Below are positions 22,090-34,207 of a DNA stretch of 64,000 nucleotides, in pieces; position 1 is the stretch's first letter; every line of letters begins with the position of its first letter. A program made the position numbers and the translations under genes. Where the stretch lies: NCBI GenBank assembly GCA_023053685.1, contig JALIGW010000002.1, forward strand, positions 45,573,278 to 45,637,277. The letters run 5' to 3'. The stretch comes from Diadophis punctatus similis (Eukaryota; Chordata; Lepidosauria; Squamata; Dipsadidae). Under the pieces are notes generated by a model. That model saw only the letters and a program-made list of their open reading frames with translations, was not told where the DNA came from and ran no database searches.

Positions 22090-24336
22090 TATAAACAGGC
22101 ATATATATCAGGCTATTAAAATTCCAATTATAAAACTTTATAAACATTTTAAATAAAGAATATAGATACTGGAATGTTTGAAAGTGGATTTTATCTAGGG
22201 CCATGCCAGTGCATACAACTGAAGTTCTATAAATAATGCAAGGCTTTCATGTTTCTGACATATTTCTCATGAAGTTTGTTTCTTGAACTCCATGGAAAAG
22301 CCTTGTTCACTTAGCACAAGACTTTAACATTAGAGTATTCAACTCTGAAATATGGGTTGTGTAGACCCCCTATCAATATTTCATGTATAATGTTCTATTT
22401 GCCATTATGTATTTATAAGCAACAATCCCAAGTCAATGGAAAATCATATATCAATTGCCTTGATATTTAAAAAAATGTTTCATTTGGAATACATATCCAC
22501 ATATCTATTGCAGAAACCTTGAATTAATCCTTGATCCTTCAATTAATTGCTACATTTTATTCTCCTTCTTTTTCTTAATTTAATCATTTTATGCCCAATC
22601 TCTAAGTAGAGTCTTCTGGGTGAGTTGAAAGACATTTTTAACACAAGAGCATGTGTAAAAGAGCAGAGATAATTAACCAATAGGGCAAAATATTTTTTTA
22701 AAAGCCAACAAAGAAGCCAGTACGCTCAGGGTTAAAATATTAATTGGCTTTGAAGTGTCAAGTAAGTATTCTAATTATGCCAAAGTAATAAGTTATTAAA
22801 GATTTATGGAAGGAAAAAGGAAAAAGGGTGGTTGGGCAATTAATTGTAAAGGCAGGAAATCTCAGGATATTCCAATATAAATGTATCAGACAGCAAATAA
22901 CTTATTTCTCCCCCAAACAGTTCTATAGAACAAAGAATGAACTGACAAAGCTTTAAGTTCTGCCTTTCATTTTCAATTTCTAATTCTTAACATACTCTTT
23001 CTCTACCTCATATGATTCCCTGACCTTTTAACATTGGAGAAAAAGAATCGTGAGAAAATGTAATTATATTGGTGTTCAAAGAAATTCATTAAGAAAACAA
23101 AAAGGATGGAGTGTAGAGAGAATAATCTAAACTGCACCTGAACTAGAAGTTGCAATGGAAATCTGAGACCTATATACATTATAACGTGTTTTTTTTTCCT
23201 CTGAGAACTCAGCATTAGGAATGATTTGCCTCTGGAGTTTCACAACTACATAGATATTTAAACAAATGTTTCCTGCATCTAAGCCAACTTTCTAAGCAAT
23301 GATAATGATGGAATTTTCACTAGAAATGTTCCTCTCTAAGGGAATCTTTATTAAAAGTCAAAAGTCTTATATGATCTGAAGAAAAACTAAGGTACGGCTG
23401 GTTTTTAAATAGGTGAACAAAGCATTGCTTCCACAATTGTGAGTGCACATTACACTTGTGATAAATGTTTTAAAGGTTTAAACCCATGCACGTCTAAATA
23501 TTTTAAATGTGCTGGGACTGAAAAACCTATTGGGTGAGCATTGAGAGAGTGGAAAGTTTATGAATACTGTATAAAGCCGTCTACCTTACAAGCACTTGTA
23601 GCTTGTCTGAAACTTACTGCACACAGCATGCAGTTCACATACTGTAGTATTTTCTGTACATATGAAATGTGTGTTGGAGCTAAAGGAATTTTCATTTGCT
23701 TTTAGCCACAAAAATAAATATTCCATTGATTAATGGTCATAAGAAGCTGTTGCAGCTGCTAAAAGAGGAATAGGAAAAGCAAAGGAGTGAATGAGAGAAT
23801 GAACCAAATCCAGATTTGGTATCGGATCAACAGCTGCAACAAAATTTTGTTTCCTTTTTTGGAAGGGAAGTCGTGGGAACTCTTGATCTCCAACACATTC
23901 CATAGTCTGCACGTGCCTTTGAGATCAACATACAAGGGGCCCATGTTACATGTATTCAGATTCCACAGTGCCATTAAATATCAAAGTCCACAGAACCAAA
24001 CTAAACTTACATGCATCTGTAAAGCTGCCTATTTTTAGTCTTTTGGAAGTGCTAGTACAGGGAATGTTTTGTAGCCCATTAAGGCAAGCAGTGGATAGGA
24101 GACAATTCTAGACACTTGCATCCTGTAAGATATGAAGAGTATTTTATTTTCAGCAAGTAAGTTCAAGACTATTGAAAGTATTCTGCACCCATACGGAATC
24201 ATTATAAATAGCATGATCACTATAAACATCTCATTTTATAGTAGTCATTTGAAGAATTTGTGATCAAATATCAGATGAGATAGTCAACCTTTCAGTGGCA
24301 GTAAATAGTACTTAATCATGTTTAGAGAAATAAGGA
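22090..24336. other. No recognisable feature
   Basis: More than 2 kb of AT-rich DNA with no gene, RNA or clear repeat. Confidence 0.5.
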
Positions 24337-24353
24337 CACAATTGGCAATTGTT
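24337..24353. repeat. Target-site duplication, left copy
   Basis: CACAATTGGCAATTGTT is identical to 28038-28054. The last two T may belong to the poly(A) tail, so the duplication is 15-17 bp. Confidence 0.93.
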
Positions 24354-24411
24354 TTTTTTTTATTGAAAAAGTTTTATTAGTACAGAGTACAAACATTTTT
24401 TAATTTTTCTC

Positions 24412-24449
24412 CCCACCCCCACCCCCTTCCCTCCCCCCCTCCCCCCCAG
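24412..24449 (-). repeat. G-rich polypurine tract
   Basis: On the minus strand this is a run of G and A with several blocks of four or more G, which could form a G-quadruplex. It sits about 60-90 bp inside the 3' end. Confidence 0.75.
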
Positions 24450-24804
24450 ACTCCCCAGAGAGAACACAGGGCATAATATCAGTAATTACAGAAGAAAAAA
24501 GAAAAAGGAAAAACCCCTCAACCCCTCAACTCCAAATTACACATTGCTAACATCATTAAATTTCTATATTTTATATTATTTCCCATATAATTCTAAAAAA
24601 TAAAAAATAAAAGTTAAAGATATATTAATTATATAATCTGAGTTATACAAAGGAAGGAAAACAGTTTCTCCCTCCTCCTTTCAATCATCTTTCTAGATCT
24701 ATAAAAATTATTAACAATACTAAATCTTTAAAAAAAACCATTAATAATAATAATAATCTCATAATTAACTAAAACCAAAAAAAATTTTCATAGCTAATAT
24801 CAAG

Positions 24805-25150
24805 ATATTAAATAATAATACCTTTAAATTTCATCATAACAACATATTACTCTAAAGAGACCTATTAACTCAAATAAAACTAAAAAAATATTACATGTCT
24901 ACATATTAAATAATAAAACTTTTAAATTTCGTCATAACATAATATTATTATACAACAACTTTAATTCATAATAAAAAATATTAAATAATAATACCTCTAA
25001 GTTTCTCATAATAACATTATTATACAACAACTTATTAGCTCAGATAAAAAAAAATATTACATGTATTAAATATTAAAGCCTTTAAATTTCATCATAACCA
25101 CATAATATTATTGTTCAACAACTTGTTAATTCATAATAAAAAAATATCCT
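24805..25150. repeat. Degenerate tandem repeat in the half-L1 3' region
   Basis: Four diverged units share a block like ATTAAATAATAATACCTTTA followed by AATTTCATCATAAC. They start near 24808, 24904, 24979 and 25062, giving a period of roughly 75-97 bp. They lie where ORF2 would be expected. Confidence 0.7.
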
Positions 25151-25164
25151 TAAAGGTAATATTG

Positions 25165-25417
<253 letters not shown>

Positions 25418-25701
25418 TAAAAATCTAGAAAAGAGAGAGAGAAAAACAAAAACCTAAAACAAATAGAAAGAAAAAAAAACCTTCCTTTAAATTTTAGAAA
25501 TCTGATTGTAATAATTTAAAGCTCAATAGTTTTAATTAAAAATTAAGGATTCCAATTCTTAAAGAATTATTAAAAAAAAGAGGAAAAAAAATCTTCTCTT
25601 TCTCTTTCCCCCTTAAAAGAAAAGAAGGAAAGAGAGAAAAAAAAAGGGGAGAAGAAGAAAATACAATTATATTATCTCCATCCATCTAATACATATCAAC
25701 A

Positions 25702-26805
25702 CTACTTCTCTTTATATCTTATTGGTTGCCTCCTTTTGTATCTTGATGATTTTGAATTTATCAGCTCCTCTTCCATCTGATCCCAATACTCCATCTCCTT
25801 TTTCACATCTTTCTGGCTCTGCGATTCACTTTGAGTCTTTGAGATTATTTCATTTTGATCCAATAAGAATGACTTTTCCTCCTTGTCTTCTTCTACATTC
25901 ATACGTTTTTCTTCTGGAATTTTAGATATATCAGCCTTTAAAATATTGATATAAAATTCGGTAGCTTTGTTTATCGTATTCAGCCGGTATCTTTTCTCCA
26001 AAAATTTCACCGTAACTCCTGTTGGTGCTTCCCATTTGTATTGTAAATTCAATCTTTTAAGTTCATCAATCAAAAAAGTAAATTCTTTTCTAGCTTTAAG
26101 CATTTTAAAGGGAATTTCTTTCCAAATCTTAAGTTCCTGACCATTCACCTGAAGATTATTCTTAAATGTCGCCTGGATAATTCTGTTTCGTAAGACTCTT
26201 GTAGTAAAATATATAACAATGTCCCTTGGTAAATGTTTTTGTTTTGCATACCACGAATTGACCCTGTATAACTTTTCAATTTGTATAGCCAGCTCATCTT
26301 TAGAAATTCCAGAAACCTGCACCAAGGCCTCAATCATTCTTCCCTTCAAATCGTCATATAAACCTTCTTTCAACCCCCTTACTCTAATAGCGAATTGCGT
26401 TCTTCTAAACTGTGACATCAACACCTCTGTTTCAAAATTTGCAATATCCTTTTTAAATTTGTTTATATATTCCACCGAGGTTGCCAACGCTTGTTTATTT
26501 GTTTCAATACAATCCTCCAAAAAATCAACATTTGTTGCTAAACCTTTGCAAACCTCTAACATGTCCATCCGTAGCTGCTTTTCCATATTCTTCAAAGCTT
26601 CCTGCATTTTATTTTCTATTTCAGTAATTTTTTGATTAAATTCCAAAATTAAGTCTTGTTTCATAATCTTTAAAGTATTTAGTAAATTTTCCGATGTCAA
26701 AACTTGTGGAGGTGTTGGTTCAGTAGCAAGTTGCATTTTAGAAGTAAAAGCAGAGGGGTAAATAGGCCTTTTATTCGAAACAATCATTCCATATTTTGAG
26801 GCCAT
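25702..26805 (-). CDS. L1-type ORF1 protein, intact, 367 residues
   Basis: L1 ORF1 protein is a trimeric RNA-binding chaperone that packages its own RNA. Residues 36-128 are rich in charged heptads and look like the coiled coil (NQKITEIENKMQEALKNMEK). Residues 137-225 fit the RRM-like domain (FAIRVRGLKEG, LPRDIVIYFTTRVLRNRI). Residues 226-292 fit the C-terminal domain (KARKEFTFLIDELK, LQYKWEAP). The tail from 293 is acidic then basic. There are no stops or frameshifts over 367 codons, although flanking copies of other elements are decayed. The start is the first ATG of the frame after an AT-rich leader. A host gene is unlikely because it lies wholly between L1-type UTRs and target duplications. 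Confidence 0.85.
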   Translation of the reverse strand: MASKYGMIVSNKRPIYPSAFTSKMQLATEPTPPQVLTSENLLNTLKIMKQDLILEFNQKITEIENKMQEALKNMEKQLRMDMLEVCKGLATNVDFLEDCIETNKQALATSVEYINKFKKDIANFETEVLMSQFRRTQFAIRVRGLKEGLYDDLKGRMIEALVQVSGISKDELAIQIEKLYRVNSWYAKQKHLPRDIVIYFTTRVLRNRIIQATFKNNLQVNGQELKIWKEIPFKMLKARKEFTFLIDELKRLNLQYKWEAPTGVTVKFLEKRYRLNTINKATEFYINILKADISKIPEEKRMNVEEDKEEKSFLLDQNEIISKTQSESQSQKDVKKEMEYWDQMEEELINSKSSRYKRRQPIRYKEK

Positions 26806-28037
26806 TGTTGTAATTCCAAAAAATTAAACTAAAAATGCCAAATCACTATCAGTTTTTATAATCCAAAATTGAGAATCAAAAATAAAAACCAGTTTTCAAA
26901 TTCAAAAATTTCCCAAAGTCCAAAAACCACAAACAAAACACAAATAACTTTCACTTCTTCTTTATTATACTTCCAAAGAGGTGCAAAAAAGAGTCAAATC
27001 TGTAAAAATAAAAATAATAATAATAAAAAAAAATTCTTGCAATTTCCAGGGCAAATAATCTTTTATAATTTATTTATATTAAAATTATCAATTAGTGTTA
27101 TAATCCAAAGTTACGGAGCAGAGAATAAAAATCAATTTTCAAAATTTCCACAAGAGAAAAGCCAGGAAAAAAAAAATCAATCCTTCCAAACTTGAAACCA
27201 TTTTTATATTTCCAGAAAAGTATGAAAAAAAGCCATAACTCTAAATGAAATTCTTTCCAATGTAAAGGATAGAGAGTTTTTTAATTTCCAGAGTCAGGAG
27301 ACAGAGAAAAAAAAATCAATCTTCAAAGTTGTAATTTTCCATAAGAAAAAGAGCCACAAGCAAACAAGGCAAAAATCACCTTCACTTCTCTTCCCAACTT
27401 CTTCAAAACGCCTTAAAAAGCCAGATCTCTAAAAAGATACTTTCCACTTTCAAAGGCAAATAATCCTTATTTTTGTCAATTATCAGAGAATATAAGAAGG
27501 ACAGCCAGTTTTCAGTTTTCAGAACAAAGAGTTTCCATAAGAGAAAAAAAAACCACAAGCAAAACGGAAATCACTTTCACTTCTCCTCCTTCAAACGCCA
27601 TATTGTTGCATATTAGATGTTACTTTGTTTCTTCAAATAGAAGTTAGCCGAGGGTTTAAAAAAAGAAAAAAAAATCCATACTTGCCCAGCAAAGCCCCTG
27701 GTTCTCTCTGTCTGCCTTTTTAACTGCACAGAAAAAAAAGTTTTAAAAATCCTCTTCTAGAGGCAGCGGCGGCTTCGGCGTCTAGCTCCGCAAAAGTGGA
27801 GATTTCCTGGCTCCCGGAGCTAGGGGCAGGCTACCTGGGGAGCCTTCCCTTCGTGCCCCTGGATGACTCCTAGGGCGCTAGGGGGGCTCTACCCCACCTG
27901 CCACGCTCTCCTCTCTCCCCTATGTCCGGGGCAGAGATATTCCGAGCCGCCAGACAGCTGTTCTGGCGGCCCGGCAGGGAGTCGGAAAGGCGTCCTGAAA
28001 GAAGAACGCCATCGGCGCCGAACACCAAACCGGAAGT
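26806..28037 (-). promoter_or_regulatory. 5' UTR and presumed internal promoter of the half-L1
   Basis: The first 280 bases (28037 down to about 27755, minus strand) are CpG-rich and begin ACTTCCGGTTTGG. CTTCCGG is an ETS-type core. The remaining 950 bases are A/T-rich with many T runs on the minus strand. A CpG-rich start at the 5' terminus is typical of L1 internal promoters. Confidence 0.6.
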
Positions 28038-28054
28038 CACAATTGGCAATTGTT
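28038..28054. repeat. Target-site duplication, right copy
   Basis: It is identical to 24337-24353 and marks the exact 5' end of the half-L1. Confidence 0.93.
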
Positions 28055-28379
28055 GATGCAAAGTGGACAGAAATGTATCATGCATATTGGCTTTGCCAGA
28101 ATTTTCTGATTTGTGGAGTCCTTACTGCTCAAAGTTTGTTTGCTTGCAGACCTTTTATTAAGTAACATCAATGCAAGTGGTTTGCTCCCATATATAGTAG
28201 GCTGCCCTGCAAGCATTGATAGAGGTATATTTTTCTCCATAATAGTTCTTTGATTATTGTTTTCTGCTTGATTGTTTGTCTAGTGTTAATTCTGCTTATC
28301 TGGGTCTTGGCTGCTGGAGAGGATCTGTTCTTTTTTTTCCTTCTTAGCTTTTTAATTGTCTCTTTTGAATGGTGTGTAA

Positions 28380-28510
28380 ATATGTCTATGGAGATTCTCA
28401 ACCATCCAGGTCATGGTTGTTCCAAATGTGTTTTCAAAAGGCAATTGGATTTTCCAAGAAAGTCCAGTTGCTTTTTGAAAAGCACCTTTGGGTGCACAAA
28501 TATGGTTTGT
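28380..28510. repeat. Fragment of a dispersed inverted repeat
   Basis: GAAAGTCCAGTTGC and GAAAAGCACCTTTGGG match the arms of the repeat at 48915-49100. Part of it is again self-complementary. Confidence 0.6.
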
Positions 28511-28616
28511 TTCTGTGTGTCTTGATAGTTGATTTGTCTGAATGCCAAACTTCCAAGAATTCCCTAGCTTTTTTTTTTTTAGCTTGGTCTAGGATGTTCA
28601 GTTTCCTAGTTGAAAC

Positions 28617-29039
28617 TGTAGTAATCATGGACATGGTGACATGTTTTCTGAGCAAAGCTTTTCCAAGCTAAGAAGTCCTCTCTGAGCTGAGAAGCCTCCT
28701 GCTTGTACAGCTGTGTTTATTCTTATAGCAAACTTCTTGTGTACACAATTACAATGATTGACTTACCCCCAAAGATAGCTAACTAGTAACAGGTTAATAT
28801 ACAGACAGATTATGTCAAGATATAGGTGGGTGTGTGATGCTAGTTTTAACCTTTGCTCTTAAATAGAACAATAGAACAATCTGTATTCTAAATAGAAGAG
28901 ATGAGCAAGTAATCTGTACTCTAAATAGAAGAGCTGAGTAAGTAATCTGTACTCTAAATAGAAGAGAGAGAGCAGGATGTTTGTTTAGTCAATATTAGCC
29001 AAGATGGGCATTCCATATTGTTGACAATAATTGACTACA
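28617..29039 (-). mobile_element. 3' LTR of a betaretrovirus-like provirus (423 bp)
   Basis: On the minus strand the LTR begins TGTAGT and ends ACTACA, a 6-bp terminal inverted repeat with TG..CA ends. A purine-rich tract (AGAAAAGAGTGAGA) lies immediately before it, as expected of a polypurine tract. A polyadenylation signal (AATAAA, plus 28716-28721) with GCTATAAG just upstream lies in the R region. Three tandem units of about 33 bp near 28874-28967 (core AATCTGTACTCTAAATAGAAG) look like U3 enhancer repeats. No 5' LTR is present. Confidence 0.85.
28874..28967. repeat. Three tandem ~33-bp units in the LTR U3
   Basis: The unit AAGTAATCTGTACTCTAAAT plus AGAAGAGCTGAGT repeats three times with small changes. 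Confidence 0.85.
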
Positions 29040-29060
29040 TCTCACTCTTTTCTGTTTTAG

Positions 29061-30454
29061 TTAAGGTAGCATCCTCATACTCAGATTGATCATCATTAAA
29101 TTGCTCATATTGTTGTACGGTAGTTGTTTATATAATACACGAGCCTGAATTTTATGTAAAGTGTAGTTTTGTCTCTTAGGGGTACAATAAGAAATAATGG
29201 AAGGCAGACATTGCATAAAACAGCAAAAGCAAATAAGTATAACAAGAATACCAAGAGCATACTGAATAACAACTCTGAGCCATCCAGTTGGAAGCCAAGA
29301 CCATAAAGCATCCCACGAAACAGGTAATATATCCTCTTGACTCTGAGAAGCCAATTCTTTCAAGGTATCTAATTGAGGTTTTACAATCTGAGATTTATCA
29401 GAAATATTAAAACAACACATATTTTTTACAGTTTCGCAACCCAAGTGATGTATTAACAATAAAAAATCTATAGCAGCTCGATTGTCCAGAATTGCATGTT
29501 GATGTTCAATATGTTCTTGATTTAACGCTGCAATAGCTAAATATGTAGCATTGATGGTTTTGGCTAAAGAGCAGGCAAGGCGGTGAGCAATTCATTGATT
29601 GAGAATTGCTAAGGCATGTACACCAACTATGGATACAGCAAGAGAAATGTATTCAGCCTTATTGAGAAGAAAGACTTCACTGTCACATGATTCATCAAGG
29701 GCTGTAGACCTTCTAGAATGATGAGAGATGATATCTTCTTTCGTAGATAAAACAGCAGTAAGATGACTTAAACAACATTGGGTTTCAGATAAATTAGCAG
29801 GAATATAATTAAAAGTCCGTTCGCCACACGTAACAAACCAACCAGCAGGAAGTATAATATGTGCATAATTAAAAGATATGTTTTGATATTGAGAGCAATT
29901 CCATGAAGAAATCCCAGTGGATATACAGATAGGCTTAGCAGAGGAAGTGGTACAATTCTTAATCCGAGCACATGTAATATTATTTCCACTAGCAACATAA
30001 GGTGTAAAGAAAGAGGCAGCATGAACAGGGAGAATTTTAGTAACAGGACCCCAATTTGTAGAATGTACATATTGAATTTGATTGTCACTTTAAAACATAT
30101 TTAGTTATGTTTCTTTAAGAATTGCAGAAAAAGTACAGACAGGAATCAAAAATTACCAAGCAGCATATGCATATCTATAGTTTCACTTAAACAAAAGTTA
30201 CACACATTGGCTTGTTTGGCCAGATGTGTCCACAAATTGTATGTAAGACATTGATGTAAATCATGGGTTACAATGGGAGGCTCCACTGCTAGTGAAGGAA
30301 GGAAAAGAGTGAAAACACAAACAATGAGAAGTGAATTGGCAGTGATAACCGCAAAGATGGCACAGCATAGATTCTCGGGAGTTTCTGGTTTGTTCTGTTC
30401 CCGTAAGATCTGCTGAGCTTTTGATGTTGTTTTCTTCACTGCTCCCCATGTCAC
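29061..30454 (-). pseudogene. env: Endogenous retroviral env remnant
   Basis: The open frame starting at 30454 has a hydrophobic segment that looks like a signal region and ends at a stop at 30146-30148. Further down, another frame carries cysteine- and glycosylation-rich surface sequence, then a transmembrane-subunit part. That part includes an in-frame stop at 29592-29594, a CX6CC motif (CETVKNMCC), a likely membrane span (LGILVILICFCCFMQC) and a cytoplasmic tail ending at 29061. The CX6CC motif is characteristic of gamma-type envelope proteins, also found in some beta/D-type viruses. The two stops and the short surface region mean it cannot make a full envelope protein as it stands. Confidence 0.8.
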
Positions 30455-32139
30455 ATTGGGTGCTTGAGGGCGTTGTACTGGACGAAAGGGGTGCTGTGCT
30501 TCTTAGAGTGTCACCTTTTGTAGTTCTGGTATCGAATTGCTGGAACTCTGATGCCACACCATCATGTGCTGGATGCACACACTTAGCTGGGACCCACACC
30601 GGATCTGTAGGAGTAAGTACAACTGCAAAAACCCGTCCCCAGGTTATTAATAGTACAGGCCCTAACCAGGTTTTATCCAGTAGAGCTTGATAATAAACCA
30701 ATGGTCTAGGCCAAGGGTAGGCAAAGTTGGCTCTTCTATGACTCGTGGACTTCAACTCCCAGAATTCCTAAGCTAGCATGATTGGCTCAGAAATTCTGGG
30801 AGTTGAAGTCCATGAGTCATAGAAGAGCCAACTTTGCCTACCCCTGGTCTAGTCAATGGTTCTTGGTGCCTAAAATGATGCTCATAAGCCGTCAAATTGT
30901 GAAAAGAAATATTAATTTGATTAAGAGTAAATAAGACTTTACTTACTTGTTGAATATTTGCAAGGCATGGAGTACAGAATTTCACTCCTTTTAATTGCTT
31001 TTTTAAATATTGTTTGAAAGTGTGATTATACCGTTCAACAATCGCTTGACCGGTAGAATTATAGGGAATACCATGAGTAAGAACAATGTTCCATGTGGAA
31101 CAAAAATCAAGAAAAGAAATAGAAGTGTAAGCAGGAGCATTATCAGTTTTAAGACGACGTGGTCTACCAAGAGCGGTAATGGCAGAATATAGATGTGAGA
31201 TAACATGAGATGTTTCTCCACACTGAGGAGTTGCCCAATGAACACCAGAATAAGTATCAACAGAAATATGAACATATTTCCAAGGAGATAATTGAGGAAC
31301 GTGAGTCACATCCATTTGCCATAAATCATTGGATTTTAAACCTCGAGGATTGACACCAGAATGAGGAATATGAGAAAACCCAGCACAATTTGTTGTGCTT
31401 GTGATAGAGAAATACCACAAGATCCAGCCAGACCCTTAACATTTTGATGAAAAAATTGATGGCTTTGAAATGGATCAGTAAAGAGTGAACACAAGGTAGA
31501 GGAATGTATAGCACAATCAACATAGTGATTACCTTCTGATAGAAACCCTGGTAAGGTAGAATGACTTTGAATATGGGCTATGAAATAAGGGTACTTTCGC
31601 TCTTGAAGAAGCTGTTGAAGAGTGAGGAAAAGAGCCATAAGATTAGCATCAATCCTAGGTGCTAAGTAAACTCCAGGGAGATTATGAACTAATTGACAAA
31701 CATAATGAGAATCAGAAATAATGTTAACAGCACTAGAAGAAAATTGCTGAAAGGCTAAAATGACAGCTGCTAATTCTGAGCATTGAGGAGTAGTTTGAGG
31801 AAGAGTGTACTGAGTTCTCCATTCCAGAGAAGAATCGTGCTGAAAAGAAACAGCACCCTGAGTCTTTCCTCCATCCGTGAAGATAGTAGAAGCATGTGTC
31901 AAAGGCATAAATGATTGTAAATTAATCAATTGTAAAGGTGCGGAAATAGCTAAGGTAAGACAGGGATCTTTGGGAAGATGAAAAGTAATCTCTCCTACAA
32001 AATCTGCCAAGGCTATTTGAAAAGTTAAAACTGTCTGAAATGCAAATGCAAATTCAGATTTAGAAATAGGGAAAATGATTTTGAGAAGATCCTGGCCAAC
32101 TCGAGCAAGTGCCCGTGTCCAGTCCCCAGTGAACTGCAA
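30455..32139 (-). pseudogene. pol: Betaretrovirus-like pol remnant: RNase H and integrase
   Basis: The 5' part (32139 to about 31400) reads as RNase H. It has TDGGK, CSELAAV, ISDSHYV and a terminal GNHYVD, which are the four acidic positions in order. The HH half of the integrase zinc motif follows (SHQFFHQNVKG). A frameshift near 31390 leads into the integrase core: DVTH, KTDNAPAY and GQAIVERYN supply the D, D and E of the catalytic triad. The C-terminal WVPAKCV block lies at 30455-30700. A hAT MITE (30712-30846) interrupts the integrase between core and C-terminus. Protease and reverse transcriptase are missing; the copy is cut at about 32140. Confidence 0.88.
30712..30846. mobile_element. 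Palindromic hAT MITE inside the provirus integrase
   Basis: CAAGGGTAGGCAAAGTTGGC and GCCAACTTTGCCTACCCCTG are the ends, with two near-complementary 60-bp arms. The flanks GTCTAGGC and GTCTAGTC (30704-30711 and 30847-30854) are an 8-bp duplication with one change. It postdates the provirus. Confidence 0.92.
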
Positions 32140-32954
32140 AAAATAAGGAAACCAGAAACTTCATTTTAAATGACTTAACTAGTTTAACCTAGATAAATAT
32201 AATTCTGTTGAAAAATCAGTGAATGACGATAAAGTTGAAAGCACACTTCAGATAAAAGAAAATGGCTAAAGGACACAAGAATCCCCAATATGCCATTTAT
32301 CTGCCCTGAGAACAAACAAAAAAAATCATTTTTCCTCTTCTTCATGCTTGGAAGAAATTAAATTTCTGATATTGAGGAGCTCTCGATAGGAGCCAGAATT
32401 AGCAGTTGTCCAGCTGCCACAGAACACTATGTGGCTTTTCCTTTTCCCTTCTGTATTGTGTAAAATATACATTTTCACACAGATGTAACCTTTCAAAAGT
32501 AGGATATTAATCACAACACGGGGGGGGGGGGGGAACAAACCTGTATCTACCATAAATGATTGTGTGTTAAATTGGCATGTTCTGATTATAATAATTTGCC
32601 ACATTAGATCAAAACTATGACAACACTGTGATTTTTCAATTTTAGTTTAAGGATCTTAAAGTTAGGAACTGGTGCAAAATAAATTGGTCTGGAAATATTC
32701 ACAATCACAACCATTTACAATGGACTTGCGAATTTCATTAAGCCATGATTTGTTTATAGTACATCATTAAATGGGCCATAGATCAGTAAACCATAAACTA
32801 TGATTTATCAATCACCCAATTTAGTTTTCATTTGTTACCGCTGTAAAAATGGGATTTCCTAGAAGCAGCTTTTTGAGAAATACAGTCCGAATTCCCCCTA
32901 TTCAGGCTTTCCACACAGTATCAGTCAGTTTGAGATGGTAGGGTACACTGTTTT
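32140..32954. other. No recognisable feature
   Basis: This begins at the ragged 5' edge of the provirus. A run of about 14 G sits at 32521. No LTR or gag was seen. Confidence 0.5.
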
Positions 32955-33175
32955 ATCAGTTTGGTCTAGTGGTTAAGGGGCCGGGATAGAAACCAGGAGA
33001 CTTATGAATTCTAGTCCCATCTTAGTCACGTAAAATGGCTGGGTGATCTTGGGTCAGTCACTCTCTCAGTTAACCGACTGTCTGGGTTTTTATACAGAAA
33101 ATATGAGAAGAAAGAAATATTAGGTGTTTGCTGCCTTGAGTTATTTATAAAATATAAATAAAAACTTAAGGTTTG
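32955..33175 (+). mobile_element. tRNA-derived SINE
   Basis: The A-box-like segment is GTCTAGTGGTTAAGG and the B-box-like segment GAATTCTAGTCCCATC. A tail with GCTGCCTTGAGTTATTTATA and AATAAAAAC-type ends follows. Confidence 0.75.
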
Positions 33176-33820
33176 CCAGGCAGTCCAAGCAAATGGTGAA
33201 TTGTATCTGTTGTTTAGATACTAATCAAGGTGCAAAAGGTAAAAGAATGACTTTTCACCCAGTTGCTTTTAGTTGTTAAGAAAGCTATCTGCTATTTTAT
33301 ATACCTGATCTTTTCCTTCAGAGACAGAAAAATAATAATGTGGCCTACTGTCTTCACTGTTGTACAATTATGAAGTATAAGTGTACAAAAGCAGGAAGTG
33401 GAATGCACTAAGTGAGAAACTGCTAAATGTAATGTGGGTTGGGCCATCTGTGCAACTTTCTGTAACAAGTCACAATATTTGGTGTATTAGAAGGATCCTG
33501 AGAATAACAGCATTTTAATTTTTTTTATCAGATTAGCACAATATACCTTAATTATTAAACCTCAATTAAAACTGTAGAATTCCTGTCATTTAAAATTCAA
33601 CTTGTAAAAGCAAATTTATAAAGAGGCGAAATATGAACTCTCAATGGAGTTCAATGAGATAGTTTACTGTATAAGGGAGAATCTTTAATGAATTTACCTT
33701 TTAAGTCAAGGGATTGGTATGAATGGTGCGTTAAGAAGTGAAAATGAACTGACAGGGCCTGTAAAGGACCTGCAGCTGTTACTAATGTGTGTGGCATGGT
33801 TGCTTCCCTGCCTGAATATA
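33176..33820. other. No recognisable feature
   Basis: Nothing supportable was seen. Confidence 0.5.
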
Positions 33821-33828
33821 GCCTAGAA

Positions 33829-34199
33829 CCATGATGGCGAACCTATGGCACGGGTGCCACAAGTTTGCACGTGGAATCATATCGGTGGGCACACTAGCTC
33901 AGGTCCGGCACACATGTGAGCGCCAGGCAGCTGATTTTCAGGCCTTCTGGGCCCACTGGGAGTCTGTTTCCAGCCTCCGGGGGGGGGGGGGAGAAGGCCG
34001 GTTTCGCCCACCCCAGGCTTCTAGAAAGGCTCTGAAGCCTGGGGAGAGCGAAAAACGTGCCATTGCGTGCCGGGAGCAGGGGAGTCACGTGTACATGTGC
34101 TGGGGGGCGCAAGGAATTATGGGTGTGGGCATGCACACGTGTGACCCCCCCACACTCCCCCTTTTTGGCACGCGAACCAAAAAAGGTTCGCCATCACTG
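33829..34199. mobile_element. Non-autonomous hAT element (CAGTGATGGCGAAC family)
   Basis: The left end reads CCATGATGGCGAACC and the right end GGTTCGCCATCACTG. The duplication GCCTAGAA is perfect (33821-33828 and 34200-34207). It is in inverse orientation to the copy at 18709. Confidence 0.95.
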
Positions 34200-34207
34200 G
34201 CCTAGAA

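Noticed and set aside
25702..26805. Intact 367-codon frame as a host gene
   Set aside because: It lies inside target duplications with L1-type UTRs, and its RRM-like and C-terminal domains are those of L1 ORF1.
29768..30088. 106-codon hydrophobic frame
   Set aside because: It is an alternate frame of env; the surface-like frame with cysteines and glycosylation sites is in a different phase.
30455..32139. Functional retroviral polymerase
   Set aside because: Reverse transcriptase is absent, a frameshift lies near 31390, and a MITE interrupts the integrase.
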